In this document: positions 7,171 through 15,242 of the stretch, piece by piece
How the letters are laid out: every line of letters starts with the position of its first letter
Position numbering within the stretch: position 1 is the first letter of the stretch
DNA from: CBFGWV01 sp965652545
GTDB lineage: Bacteria > Pseudomonadota > Gammaproteobacteria > Competibacterales > Competibacteraceae
Direction: 5' to 3'
Length of the DNA stretch: 38,400 bases
Assembly: GCA_965652545.1 (NCBI GenBank)
Contig: CBFGWV010000021.1
Location: forward strand, 1 to 38,400
Made by a program: the position numbers and the translations under genes
Notes under the pieces: model-generated
What the model saw: the letters and a program-made list of their open reading frames with translations, nothing else
Database searches by the model: none
Told to the model about the DNA's origin: nothing

Positions 7171-8694
7171 ATGTCCAACACCCTCCAGCCCGGCCACTAC
7201 GGCTATCCCGTCGCCTTCAAGTCCCGCTATGCCAACTACATCGGCGGCGAATGGGTGGCCCCAGTCAGCGGCGCCTACTTCGAGAACATCACCCCCGTCA
7301 CCGGCAAAGCGTTTTGCGAAATTCCGCGCTCGGACGCCCAGGACATCGAGCTGGCCCTGGATGCCGCGCATGCCGCTCGCGCCGCCTGGGGCCGTACCAC
7401 GGTGGCGCAGCGGGCCGGCATCCTCAATGCCATCGCCGAGCGCATGGAAGCGAACCTGGAGCTGCTGGCCACGGCCGAGACCTGGGACAACGGCAAACCC
7501 ATCCGCGAAACCCGCGCCGCCGACCTGCCGCTGGCCATCGACCACTTCCGCTACTTCGCCGGTTGCATCCGCGCCCAGGAAGGCACCCTCGGCGAGCTGG
7601 ACCCGGACACCGTCGCCTACCATTTCCACGAACCGCTGGGCGTGGTCGGGCAGATCATCCCCTGGAACTTCCCGCTGCTGATGGCCGCCTGGAAAATGGC
7701 CCCCGCCCTGGCCGCGGGCAATTGCGTGGTGCTCAAACCCGCCGAGCAGACACCGGTGTCCATCCTCGTGTGGCTGGAGCTGGTCGGCGACCTATTGCCC
7801 CCCGGCGTGCTCAACGTCGTCAACGGCTTCGGCGTCGAAGCCGGCAAACCGCTGGCCTCCAGCCCGCGCATTGCAAAGATCGCCTTCACCGGTGAAACCG
7901 GCACCGGGCGGCTGATCATGCAGTACGCCTCGCAGAACATCATCCCGGTCACCCTGGAGCTGGGCGGCAAATCCCCCAACGTGTTCTTCGACGACGTCGC
8001 GGCCAAGGACGACGACTTCCTCGACAAGGCCATCGAAGGCTTCGTCATGTTCGCGCTCAACCAGGGCGAGGTGTGCACATGTCCCTCGCGGGCACTGGTC
8101 CACGAGTCCATCTACGACCGCTTCATGGAGAAGGCCCTGGCGCGGGTCGCCGCCGTACGTCAGGGCAACCCCCTGGATGGCGACACGATGATCGGCGCCC
8201 AGGTCTCCGGCGAGCAGATGGAGAAGATCCTCGGCTATCTGGACATCGGCCGCCAGGAAGGCGCCCAGTGCCTGATCGGCGGTGAACGCAACCGCCTTGC
8301 CGACGCGTTGGCCGACGGCTACTACGTCCAGCCGACCGTCTTCCGCGGGGACAACAGCATGCGCATCTTCCAGGAGGAAATCTTCGGCCCCGTGGTCGCG
8401 GTGACGACCTTCAAAGACGAGGACGAAGCCTTGCACATCGCCAACGACAGCGCCTACGGACTCGGCGCCGGCGTGTGGACCCGCGACGGCAACCGCGCCT
8501 TCCGCATGGGCCGGGCCATCCAGGCCGGACGGGTGTGGACCAACTGCTACCACGCCTACCCCGCGCATGCGGCCTTCGGCGGCTACAAGCAGTCGGGCAT
8601 CGGACGCGAGACGCACCGGATGATGCTGGATCACTACCAGCAGACCAAGAACCTGCTGGTGAGCTACAGCCCGAAGGCGTTGGGGTTCTTTTGA
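7171..8694 (+). CDS. exaC: Aldehyde dehydrogenase, ExaC/AldB/AcoD type
   Basis: This 507-residue NAD-dependent aldehyde dehydrogenase resembles ExaC, AcoD and E. coli AldB, which oxidise acetaldehyde and other short aldehydes to acids in the cytoplasm. Diagnostic segments are the N-terminal YANYIGGEWVAP, IIPWNFPLL near 162-170, E263 in LELGGKSPN and the catalytic C302 in NQGEVCTCPSR, whose CTC motif is typical of this subgroup. An AGGAG lies 9 nt before the ATG. A sigma54 promoter is 41 nt upstream, and the divergent AcoR-like activator is the expected regulator. No quinoprotein ethanol dehydrogenase or acetoin genes are seen nearby, so the aldehyde source must be elsewhere. Function is well supported; the exact substrate is inferred from family. 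Confidence 0.94.
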   Translation: MSNTLQPGHYGYPVAFKSRYANYIGGEWVAPVSGAYFENITPVTGKAFCEIPRSDAQDIELALDAAHAARAAWGRTTVAQRAGILNAIAERMEANLELLATAETWDNGKPIRETRAADLPLAIDHFRYFAGCIRAQEGTLGELDPDTVAYHFHEPLGVVGQIIPWNFPLLMAAWKMAPALAAGNCVVLKPAEQTPVSILVWLELVGDLLPPGVLNVVNGFGVEAGKPLASSPRIAKIAFTGETGTGRLIMQYASQNIIPVTLELGGKSPNVFFDDVAAKDDDFLDKAIEGFVMFALNQGEVCTCPSRALVHESIYDRFMEKALARVAAVRQGNPLDGDTMIGAQVSGEQMEKILGYLDIGRQEGAQCLIGGERNRLADALADGYYVQPTVFRGDNSMRIFQEEIFGPVVAVTTFKDEDEALHIANDSAYGLGAGVWTRDGNRAFRMGRAIQAGRVWTNCYHAYPAHAAFGGYKQSGIGRETHRMMLDHYQQTKNLLVSYSPKALGFF

Positions 8695-8720
8695 CACGGC
8701 CAGCCAAGCCACCGATGTGA

Positions 8721-8835
8721 GCCCTCCGGGTCGGGCGGGCTTTCGGCAGACCGTCGGCCGCAGGGAGGCGGCCGTCGAGCTTACAGGGACGTATTCACAG
8801 CGCGTCTGACGAAAGCCCGCCCGGCCCCGGAGGGC
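8721..8835. repeat. 115-bp element with 31-bp imperfect terminal inverted repeats
   Basis: The left arm (8721-8751, GCCCTCCGGGTCGGGCGGGC onward) is an imperfect reverse complement of the right arm (8804-8835), so the RNA would fold into one long hairpin. The interior has its own small stem, GGCCG/CGGCC, and a segment ACAGGGACGTATTCACAGCG. It lies 26 bp past the aldehyde dehydrogenase stop, and may act as a terminator, but its length and internal structure look more like a dispersed palindromic or MITE-type element. The remaining gap to 8999 holds no gene, only the REP at 8933. Confidence 0.7.
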
Positions 8836-8932
8836 GGTGGTCGGCCTCGGACCCCGCCGACGCTCCCGGCGGGGGATGGGCGCCGGCCCGATATACCACG
8901 AGTTCTCTCCCAGCGCCCTGCCGGCTGGAACC

Positions 8933-8958
8933 GATCGCGCACAGGGGTGCGCTCCTAC
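8933..8958 (-). repeat. Single REP-like hairpin with GTAG head
   Basis: Read on the minus strand it begins GTAGGAGCGCACCCCTGTGC and continues into GCGATC. The stem GCGCAC/GTGCGC (8937-8952) encloses a 4-nt loop. This GTAGGAGCGC-type repeat is a familiar REP class in many gammaproteobacteria. It lies in the 305-bp gap between the aldehyde dehydrogenase and the RidA-like gene. Confidence 0.75.
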
Positions 8959-8999
8959 GGGTGCCTGCGTTCAAGGGAGTTTGCCGATTTCCGGGCGGA

Positions 9000-9404
9000 T
9001 CAGCGTTCAGCCGTTTCGGGCAGTTTTGCGATCACCTTGATCTCGAACTGGAAGCCGTACAGCCACGTCACGCCGATGCCGGTCAGCGTCGGGTGCGGTG
9101 CCTCGCCCCAATACTCCGGCACGATCGCCCAGATCGTCTCGAACGTCGACTCGGGATCGACAATGAACACGGTGACGTCGATGACGTCGTCGAACGTGCA
9201 TCCCGCCGCCCTGAGCACCGCATTCAGATTGTCGAAGGCAAGTCGGACCTGCTTCTCCAGGTCAGGCTCGGGCGAGCCATCCTCGCGGCTGCCGACCTGC
9301 CCAGATACGAACAGCAAGCCATTGGAGCGGATCGCCGGCGAATAGCGGTTCCGCGCGTAAAGCGCCTGACCGCCGGGTGGGAAAACGACATCTCGCGTTG
9401 CCAT
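9000..9404 (-). CDS. RidA/YjgF-family protein
   Basis: At 134 residues this is a full-length single-domain Rid protein, a trimeric cytosolic fold. Canonical RidA hydrolyses reactive enamine/imine intermediates. The family core is seen in RYSPAIRSNGLLFVSGQVG (about 20-38), the helix DLEKQVRLAFDNLNAVLRAAG, and FDDVIDVTVFIVD. The Arg that binds the carboxylate in canonical RidA, expected in the segment before the last strand, is not evident here (HPTLTGIGVTWLYG). It is therefore more likely a different Rid subfamily whose reaction is unknown. The start at 9404 has GGAGA 6 nt upstream. It is divergent from a LysR gene, with a shared operator candidate, so it is probably a regulated target and not a housekeeping copy. 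Confidence 0.87.
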   Translation of the reverse strand: MATRDVVFPPGGQALYARNRYSPAIRSNGLLFVSGQVGSREDGSPEPDLEKQVRLAFDNLNAVLRAAGCTFDDVIDVTVFIVDPESTFETIWAIVPEYWGEAPHPTLTGIGVTWLYGFQFEIKVIAKLPETAER

Positions 9405-9487
9405 GGGTCTCTCCATCGAGGGATTTAACGATGAAGGCACTGTAAGCGGCCCCGGCTGGCCGATAAACGAGCAACCCCGGCCAAGAC

Positions 9488-9506
9488 TGTTTGTAGAATC
9501 CAAACA
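9488..9506. promoter_or_regulatory. LysR-type operator between RidA-like and LysR genes
   Basis: TGTTTG (9488-9493) and CAAACA (9501-9506) form a perfect inverted repeat around TAGAATC and contain the T-N11-A spacing typical of LysR boxes (T at 9491, A at 9503). It lies 24 bp before the LysR start codon in the divergent intergenic region. Confidence 0.62.
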
Positions 9507-9529
9507 ATCAGGACACGTTTGGAGCAAAG

Positions 9530-10456
9530 ATGGACCGTTTCAATGCAATGCAGGCATTCGTCCAGGTGGTGGAGGCCGGCAGCTTCACAAAGGCGGCCGA
9601 GACGCTGCACATGAGCAAGACCACCGTGACGCAACTCGTGCAACAGTTGGAGGCACGGCTGCGCGTCAGACTACTCAACCGCACCACACGCAAGGTCAAC
9701 GTGACAGCCGACGGTGCCGCCTACTATGAGCGCGTCGTCAGGTTGCTGGCCGATATGGACGATGCCGAGACCAGCCTGTCCAGTGCCTCGATATCGCCGC
9801 GAGGCCGGTTGCGGGTGGATGTGCCCAGCCCACTGGCTCGCATGGTCCTGGTGCCGGCATTGCCCGCATTTCACGCCCGCTACCCAGACATCCAGCTCGA
9901 TATGGGCGTGAGCGATCGCACCGTGGACCTGATCGGTGAGCGCGTGGACTGCGTGGTGCGCGGCGGCGAACTCACCGACCTGTCGCTGATCGCACGGCGC
10001 GTGGGGGATCTAAAGCTTCGCGTGTACGCGGCCCCGAGCTATCTGGAGAACGTCGGCATCCCCTTGCATCCGCAGGAACTGGAGGGGCCTCATCATTACA
10101 TCGTGGGCTTCACCTGGGCACGCTCAGGCAAGGCTTTGCCCTACGCCATGCACCGCAATGCGGAGCACCTCAACGTGCATGGCCGCTATGTGGTTGCGGT
10201 CGACGACGGTAATGCCTACCTCGCAGCCGGCCTGGCCGGTCTGGGCGTGCTTTGGCTGCCCGATTACATGGTCAAGGCGCACGTAGCGCAAGGTGAACTG
10301 GTGTCCCTGTTCGAAGACTGGCGCCTCGATCCGATGCCGATGTACGTCGCGTTCCCGCCGAACCGGCATGTCAGCGCCAAGCTGCGTGTGTTCATCGACT
10401 GGATCGTCGACCTGATGGCGCGGCACGCGCCCATCATTGATCGACGGGGGGCATGA
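9530..10456 (+). CDS. LysR-family transcriptional regulator
   Basis: This is a 308-residue regulator with an N-terminal winged helix (MDRFNAMQAFVQVVEAGSFT onward to about residue 60) and an effector-binding domain from about 90 (GRLRVDVPSPLARMVLVPAL). The pattern matches the large DsdC/GcvA-adjacent LysR clade that contains many repressor/activators of unknown ligand. GGAG stands 5 nt before the ATG. It is divergent from the RidA-like gene, which it probably controls together with itself through the palindrome at 9488. Its 3' end overlaps the convergent OsmC-like gene by 23 bp. Confidence 0.92.
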   Translation: MDRFNAMQAFVQVVEAGSFTKAAETLHMSKTTVTQLVQQLEARLRVRLLNRTTRKVNVTADGAAYYERVVRLLADMDDAETSLSSASISPRGRLRVDVPSPLARMVLVPALPAFHARYPDIQLDMGVSDRTVDLIGERVDCVVRGGELTDLSLIARRVGDLKLRVYAAPSYLENVGIPLHPQELEGPHHYIVGFTWARSGKALPYAMHRNAEHLNVHGRYVVAVDDGNAYLAAGLAGLGVLWLPDYMVKAHVAQGELVSLFEDWRLDPMPMYVAFPPNRHVSAKLRVFIDWIVDLMARHAPIIDRRGA

Positions 10457-10925
10457 TGTGGATCTGCGCCTCATGGTGAACCGGAAAATTCACCGAGTTG
10501 GCGATGAAACACTTATCGGATGCGGCCGCGTGCAGGCGCTCGGCCTGCGCCTGGCGATCGGCGCAATGGGCCGCCAGCGTAACCCGTGGCCGCAGCGTGA
10601 CCGACTCGAAGCGGCCACCGCCATCGGCCGACTCCACCATCACACCGGCGGCATCATCACGGTAGTCGACCACCACGATGCCCTCCACCGCGCACACGTG
10701 CAGGTACCACAGCATGTGACAGGCCGACAGCGAGGCCACCAGCAATTCTTCCGGATTGTAGCGGTCGGCATCGCCGCGAAAGCTCGGGTCGGACGACCCC
10801 GCCATGGGCGGTTTTCCGGGGGCACTGATGAGATGATCGCGCCCGTAAGCCCGGTAGTTCGCGGTTCCTTCGCCGCGGTTTCCGGTCCAGGACAAGTCGA
10901 TCCGATAGTGATGCTGACGTGACAT
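10434..10925 (-). CDS. OsmC/Ohr-family protein
   Basis: This 163-residue protein has the OsmC fold, a family of dimeric cytosolic thiol peroxidases acting on organic hydroperoxides. The two conserved cysteines are visible: one in ELLVASLSACHMLWYL near residue 70 and one in DKCFIANSV near 142. Both are needed in Ohr/OsmC, so a peroxidase role is plausible. The sequence is closer to general OsmC proteins than to Ohr, as far as can be judged by eye. The start at 10925 (MSRQHHYRIDL) gives the normal family length; an upstream start would add 28 unrelated residues. It lies 102 bp downstream of the histidine kinase gene on the same strand and is convergent with the LysR gene. Confidence 0.86.
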   Translation of the reverse strand: MSRQHHYRIDLSWTGNRGEGTANYRAYGRDHLISAPGKPPMAGSSDPSFRGDADRYNPEELLVASLSACHMLWYLHVCAVEGIVVVDYRDDAAGVMVESADGGGRFESVTLRPRVTLAAHCADRQAQAERLHAAASDKCFIANSVNFPVHHEAQIHIMPPVDQ

Positions 10926-11027
10926 GGCGCTCTTGACCCTACTGTGGTTGCGGGATGGCGCATCAGGTTGATGGCACCGATGCAGGCCGGCCAGTGCCAA
11001 TCGGATCATGCGGATGGAGCCACGCGG

Positions 11028-12755
11028 CTACGCCGCCTTCCCCTCGAACACGGGCAACTCCACGGTGAAGGTCGAGCCTTTGCCGAACGTGCTCTCGCAG
11101 CGGATATCGCCGCCATGCTTGTTCACCACGATATCGTAGGAGATGTTCAAGCCCAGCCCGGTCCCCTTGCCGACCGGCTTGGTCGTGAAGAACGGATCGA
11201 AAATCTTCGGCTGCACATCCGTGGGGATGCCGGTACCGGTATCGGATACCTCGAGTATCACCCGCTTGTCGTCCGAAAACGTCCTGACGTTGATGACGCC
11301 TTGTCGCCCTGCCTCGTCGATGGCATCGGCCGCATTGAGGATCAGGTTCGCCACCACTTGATTGATCGACCCACGGTCAGCTTCAATTACAAGACGATTT
11401 GACAGCTCCGTACGCACGATGCAGTTGTATTTGATACGGTGCGTGACGAGCTTCAACGCACTGACCACCGCATCGTTGATATTGAACCGGCTGACAGCCT
11501 GCTGCTCGTCGATACGAGAGAAGTCCTTGAGGTTCTGGACAATATCCCTGACGCGGATGCAGCCCTCGTCGCAATCGTTGAAAAGCTCATCCATATCGCC
11601 GACGATGAAATCGTAATCGACATCCTTCTTTTTCTCCGAGAAAACGTTCCGCGCCTCGGCGAACTCATCGCCCACCAAGACCTCATCGACCCCATCGACG
11701 ACGCTCTTGAATGCGTCGGTATACTCTCTGAGTGTTTGAAGATTGCTCTTTACGAAGCCGAGGGGGTTATTGATTTCGTGCGCCACACCCGCGGCAAGCT
11801 GGCCAATGGATGCCAGCTTCTCCTGCTGTACCAGCTTGGCCTGGGTTTCTTTCAGAGAGTCCAATGACTTCTGCAAGGCCGAGTTGGTGGTTTTCAGCTC
11901 GGCGGTCCGGTCCTGGATGCGCGCCTCGAGCTGTTCGTTGAGTTCGGCGAGTTCATGCGAATGGCTGGCAAGCTCCGAGATCGACAGCTTCACCGTCTCG
12001 AGCAGGCTCACCAGGGAACGGGTGAACCCGCTGATTTCATCGCCGCGACCGAGCGCCGAGCTGTTCATGGCGATCAGGTTGTCGATACGGTGCAGGTCCA
12101 ACCCGCCGACCTGGCTTTGCTGCTCCAGCTTATGGCGGATCCTGCCGATCTCGTCTTCGGACGTGGAGCTCAAGGCCTGCAATGCCGCAAACGGCTTCAG
12201 GACAATGAGGTTCAAACTGCTGTAGATCACCACACCCAGGATGAGTACGACGGCCAACAGCATCACGGCGAACAAGATCACCAGCTTGTTCATGTCCGTG
12301 CGAATCACACGGTCGGAAAAGTAAATGTACACTTGGGCAATTTCATTGCCCTCCCAATGAATTGGCCGCCTGACGACTCTGTAATACGCATCGTCGCTCA
12401 GGGTGCTTGTGGCGACGTCCCGGGTTATCTGATGCACAGGTTCGCCATCGAGGATACCGATCAACTCACGGGCTCCCGGTGTATCGATACTGGCCAGATC
12501 GTAAATTACACCACTGACGGCGGTTTCTTCAGAGAAGGACTTCAGGAACCGCTTCAGCCCGTCGATATTGAAATCCCATATATCCTTTGCACCCGCATCC
12601 GACGCGATATCGCTCAGGTAGGCTATTCTCGTATTCAGCTCCAGATATTTCTCATCCTTGATGGCATACACACCCAGCAAAGCGACGATCCCGTAGACGG
12701 CGAGGAATGCGGAGATCACCGATATCGACAGCTTTCGCTGGATGTTCAAACCCAT
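11028..12755 (-). CDS. Membrane sensor histidine kinase (orphan)
   Basis: This 575-residue kinase has a transmembrane segment at about 10-32, a periplasmic sensor region to about 156, a second membrane segment at about 157-180, a linker, and a long coiled coil (about 255-315). The HisKA domain has the phospho-acceptor H326 in AAGVAHEINNPLG, and the ATPase domain shows NLILNAADAI, DTGTGIP and FDPFFTTKPVGKGTGLGL. There is no receiver domain and no response regulator gene nearby. An AAGGAG directly abuts the ATG at 12755, too close for use; the TTG at 12749 has ideal 6-nt spacing and would give MNIQRKLS, so it may be the true start. The upstream gene on the same strand encodes a periplasmic binding protein, suggesting that the two form a sensing pair. 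Confidence 0.93.
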   Translation of the reverse strand: MGLNIQRKLSISVISAFLAVYGIVALLGVYAIKDEKYLELNTRIAYLSDIASDAGAKDIWDFNIDGLKRFLKSFSEETAVSGVIYDLASIDTPGARELIGILDGEPVHQITRDVATSTLSDDAYYRVVRRPIHWEGNEIAQVYIYFSDRVIRTDMNKLVILFAVMLLAVVLILGVVIYSSLNLIVLKPFAALQALSSTSEDEIGRIRHKLEQQSQVGGLDLHRIDNLIAMNSSALGRGDEISGFTRSLVSLLETVKLSISELASHSHELAELNEQLEARIQDRTAELKTTNSALQKSLDSLKETQAKLVQQEKLASIGQLAAGVAHEINNPLGFVKSNLQTLREYTDAFKSVVDGVDEVLVGDEFAEARNVFSEKKKDVDYDFIVGDMDELFNDCDEGCIRVRDIVQNLKDFSRIDEQQAVSRFNINDAVVSALKLVTHRIKYNCIVRTELSNRLVIEADRGSINQVVANLILNAADAIDEAGRQGVINVRTFSDDKRVILEVSDTGTGIPTDVQPKIFDPFFTTKPVGKGTGLGLNISYDIVVNKHGGDIRCESTFGKGSTFTVELPVFEGKAA

Positions 12756-12842
12756 CTCCTTGCAGATGCATTAAACTGTTTCAAGGCAGCACCGGCCGTT
12801 TGCGTGTATTGAACCGTATAAGCATGTTGCGACGCCTTGCCA

Positions 12843-13625
12843 CTAGAGATGTTGATCGAATTGCTCAAGCAGTTGCCGGTAGGCCGGCGTGGCGGTCACC
12901 GCATCCAGGGCCTGCTGGAAGCGCGTGACCACGGCATCGTCCGTGCTGCGGCTGAAGGCGTAGCAGTTGGCGGTATCGCGCATCACGTACACGACGCTGT
13001 AATCCTCGAGAGCGTAACCCAGATGGCGGATGGCGCCACGTGCCGCATACTCGCCGTAGGCCATGAGATCGATGCGACCGGCATTGAGCTTCTTGATGTT
13101 CTGCTCGATATCGGTCACCGCCTGCACCTGCGAGGGGGATACGCCAATTTGCAGCAGAATCTGCTCCGACACGTCATCACGGACGGTGCCGATCGTGTAG
13201 CGATTCAGTTCATCGGATGACCCGATACGGATGCCGGTACCCGCCGGGCCATAGACCACCTGACGGTTGGGGCTGATGGCGCAGACCCACTTGAACAAGT
13301 CTTCGCGCTCGTCGGTGCGCGAGGTTGCAAACAGCACCCGATTGTCCAGTTGAAGCGTATCGCGGTAGGAACGTGCCCAGGGCCGGACCAGAATAGGTTG
13401 TTCGGGAGTGCCCATTTCCTGCCACATCAGCCGCAGCAATTCCACCGACAACCCGGTCAACCTGCCCGTCTCGTCAGTGAAATTCAGGGGGCGATACTCT
13501 TCGGTGTAGTACGTCAGATCCAGGATGCCGGCCGCCTCGGCGCGCGCAGTAACAGGCTGCGCGCTCAGCACGATGCCAAGGACGATGGCTGTCATCGCCG
13601 CCAGTCCGTCGATGACCCTCTGCAT
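12843..13625 (-). CDS. Periplasmic solute-binding protein, family 3 type
   Basis: This 260-residue protein begins with a signal peptide (about 1-29, ending near VTARAEA) and continues with a two-lobe family-3 binding-protein fold of the kind that binds amino acids or small acids. Recognisable parts are LTYYTEEYRPLNFTDETGRL, the lobe-crossing GTVRDDVSEQILLQIG and AGRIDLMAYGE. No ABC permease or ATPase gene is nearby. The gene sits 87 bp upstream of the sensor kinase on the same strand, so it may present a ligand to the kinase rather than feed a transporter. GGGAG lies 10 nt before the chosen ATG at 13625; an upstream ATG at 13667 would spoil the signal peptide. It is divergent from the MocR-type gene. 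Confidence 0.86.
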   Translation of the reverse strand: MQRVIDGLAAMTAIVLGIVLSAQPVTARAEAAGILDLTYYTEEYRPLNFTDETGRLTGLSVELLRLMWQEMGTPEQPILVRPWARSYRDTLQLDNRVLFATSRTDEREDLFKWVCAISPNRQVVYGPAGTGIRIGSSDELNRYTIGTVRDDVSEQILLQIGVSPSQVQAVTDIEQNIKKLNAGRIDLMAYGEYAARGAIRHLGYALEDYSVVYVMRDTANCYAFSRSTDDAVVTRFQQALDAVTATPAYRQLLEQFDQHL

Positions 13626-13757
13626 ACGCTTGCTACTCCCTTGATGGACCCGGTACCCGCACATCACTACCGTCGCTGACGTTCCGCCTGCTCAAGTATA
13701 GGCACGGCATACCGATACCACGTCCCCGCTGATTGCGGGAGGATAGTGCGGTCGCCC

Positions 13758-15242
13758 ATGGGCTTGCATACGCTAATCGTCATGTCGCCGCTATATGCCA
13801 TTTCGCACCGGATTGTGCGTGAGCCGGACTCAGCCCCGCTACAGGAACAGCTAGCGGTCTTTTTGCGTGAGCGAATCGTCAGCGGCGCCCTCAAGCCGGG
13901 CCTGCGCCTGCCCGCGTCACGCCAGGCGGCGGCGGAACTCGGGCTCTCGCGCAATACCGTGGTCTGGGTGTACGAACGGCTGGCTGCCGAAGGCCTGCTC
14001 GAGGCCCGGCAGGGGCAAGGCACATTCGTCGCGTCGCCCCCTGCCCGCCCCAGCGGCATATCAGAGGAAGACGATAAACATCCGAACGTGTCACGACGCG
14101 CACAAGAGGCCGTGGCCGATTGTCGCGATGACGATATCCAGCGCCAGTTCTGGCCGCTGACGCCGTGTATACCGGCGATGGATCGCTTCCCCAGCGTCGT
14201 GTGGGGCCGCTTGGCGCAGCGCTGGTGGCGGCAGATCAAGCGCCATGACCTGGGTTACGACAACCCTGGCGGATGGCTGCCGCTGCGTCAGGCCCTGGCG
14301 GCCTACCTGGGGGCGACGCGGGGGGTGGTGTGCGATGCGCAGCAGATCGTCGTGACGGCCGGGACACAGGAAGCCGTCGCGCTGGCGGCCTTCGCACTCG
14401 CCGACGCCGGTGCCCGCGCCTGGGTGGAAGCGCCGGGTTATCTGGCGATACGCCGCGCCTTGCGCTTGGCGGGCATCGAGGCGGTGCCGGTGGCGGTCGA
14501 TGACGGCGGCCTGTCGGTGCAGGCCGGGTATGCCGCTGCCCCTGACGCGCGCTTTGCAGTGGTGACGCCGGCCCATCAGTATCCTTTGGGAATGACCATG
14601 TGCGATGCGCGACGACGCGCGCTGTTGGCTTGGGCGACAGACTGTAACGCCTATATCGTGGAGGACGATTTCGATGGCGAATTCCGCTACGACCACGCCC
14701 CCACACCGGCATTGCAGGGCCAGGACCGCAACGGACGGGTGTTGTATGTCGGTACCCTGAGCAAGCTGCTCGCCCCGAGCATCCGCCTGGGGTATCTGGT
14801 TGCCCCGCCGGCCCTGGTGCCGGCCCTGCTGGCGGTCCGGGATGCGATGAGCCGCCACCTGCCCCTGCCCCAGCAGGCCGTGGCGGCCCAGTTCATCCAG
14901 GGCGGGTACCTGGGCGAGCACATCCGCAATGTCACTCCGCTATACCGCGAACGGCGGGCGGCGCTGATTCGTGCCCTGGCCGAGTTGAGCGGCGGCGAAG
15001 CAACGATCCATGGCGCCGACGCCGGCCTGCACCTGGTGGCGCATCTGGCGCAGGCCGAGGCCATCGCCCATGCCGCCCAGGAATTACGCGTAGGCATACG
15101 CCCCTTGTCGCATTACTCGCATGCCGCCCCCGCACCGCCGGGGCTGGTGATCGGCTTCGGCAACACGCCGACGGCGCGCATCGGCACCGTGCTGCGGCAG
15201 GTGTTCGCCGCGGCCGGTCTCAGGCGTGCCACACCCGCTTGA
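13758..15242 (+). CDS. MocR/PdxR-type GntR regulator with aminotransferase-like domain
   Basis: This protein of about 494 residues fuses a GntR winged helix (LQEQLAVFLRERIVSGALK and SRQAAAELGLSRNTVVWVYE, to about residue 90) to a fold-type I aminotransferase domain. The PLP-binding Lys is in GTLSKLLAPSIRLGYL, and the supporting PAHQYPLGMTM and YIVEDDFDGEFRY motifs are present. MocR regulators sense PLP or amino-acid adducts and often control vitamin B6, GABA, taurine or ectoine genes. The start is uncertain: GTG at 13746 has GGGAGG only 3 nt before it, ATG at 13758 is too far from it, and ATG at 13782 (MSPLYAIS) fits family alignments. It is convergent with the dipeptidase gene, overlapping by 23 bp, and divergent from the binding-protein gene; its target is not evident. 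Confidence 0.92.
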   Translation: MGLHTLIVMSPLYAISHRIVREPDSAPLQEQLAVFLRERIVSGALKPGLRLPASRQAAAELGLSRNTVVWVYERLAAEGLLEARQGQGTFVASPPARPSGISEEDDKHPNVSRRAQEAVADCRDDDIQRQFWPLTPCIPAMDRFPSVVWGRLAQRWWRQIKRHDLGYDNPGGWLPLRQALAAYLGATRGVVCDAQQIVVTAGTQEAVALAAFALADAGARAWVEAPGYLAIRRALRLAGIEAVPVAVDDGGLSVQAGYAAAPDARFAVVTPAHQYPLGMTMCDARRRALLAWATDCNAYIVEDDFDGEFRYDHAPTPALQGQDRNGRVLYVGTLSKLLAPSIRLGYLVAPPALVPALLAVRDAMSRHLPLPQQAVAAQFIQGGYLGEHIRNVTPLYRERRAALIRALAELSGGEATIHGADAGLHLVAHLAQAEAIAHAAQELRVGIRPLSHYSHAAPAPPGLVIGFGNTPTARIGTVLRQVFAAAGLRRATPA

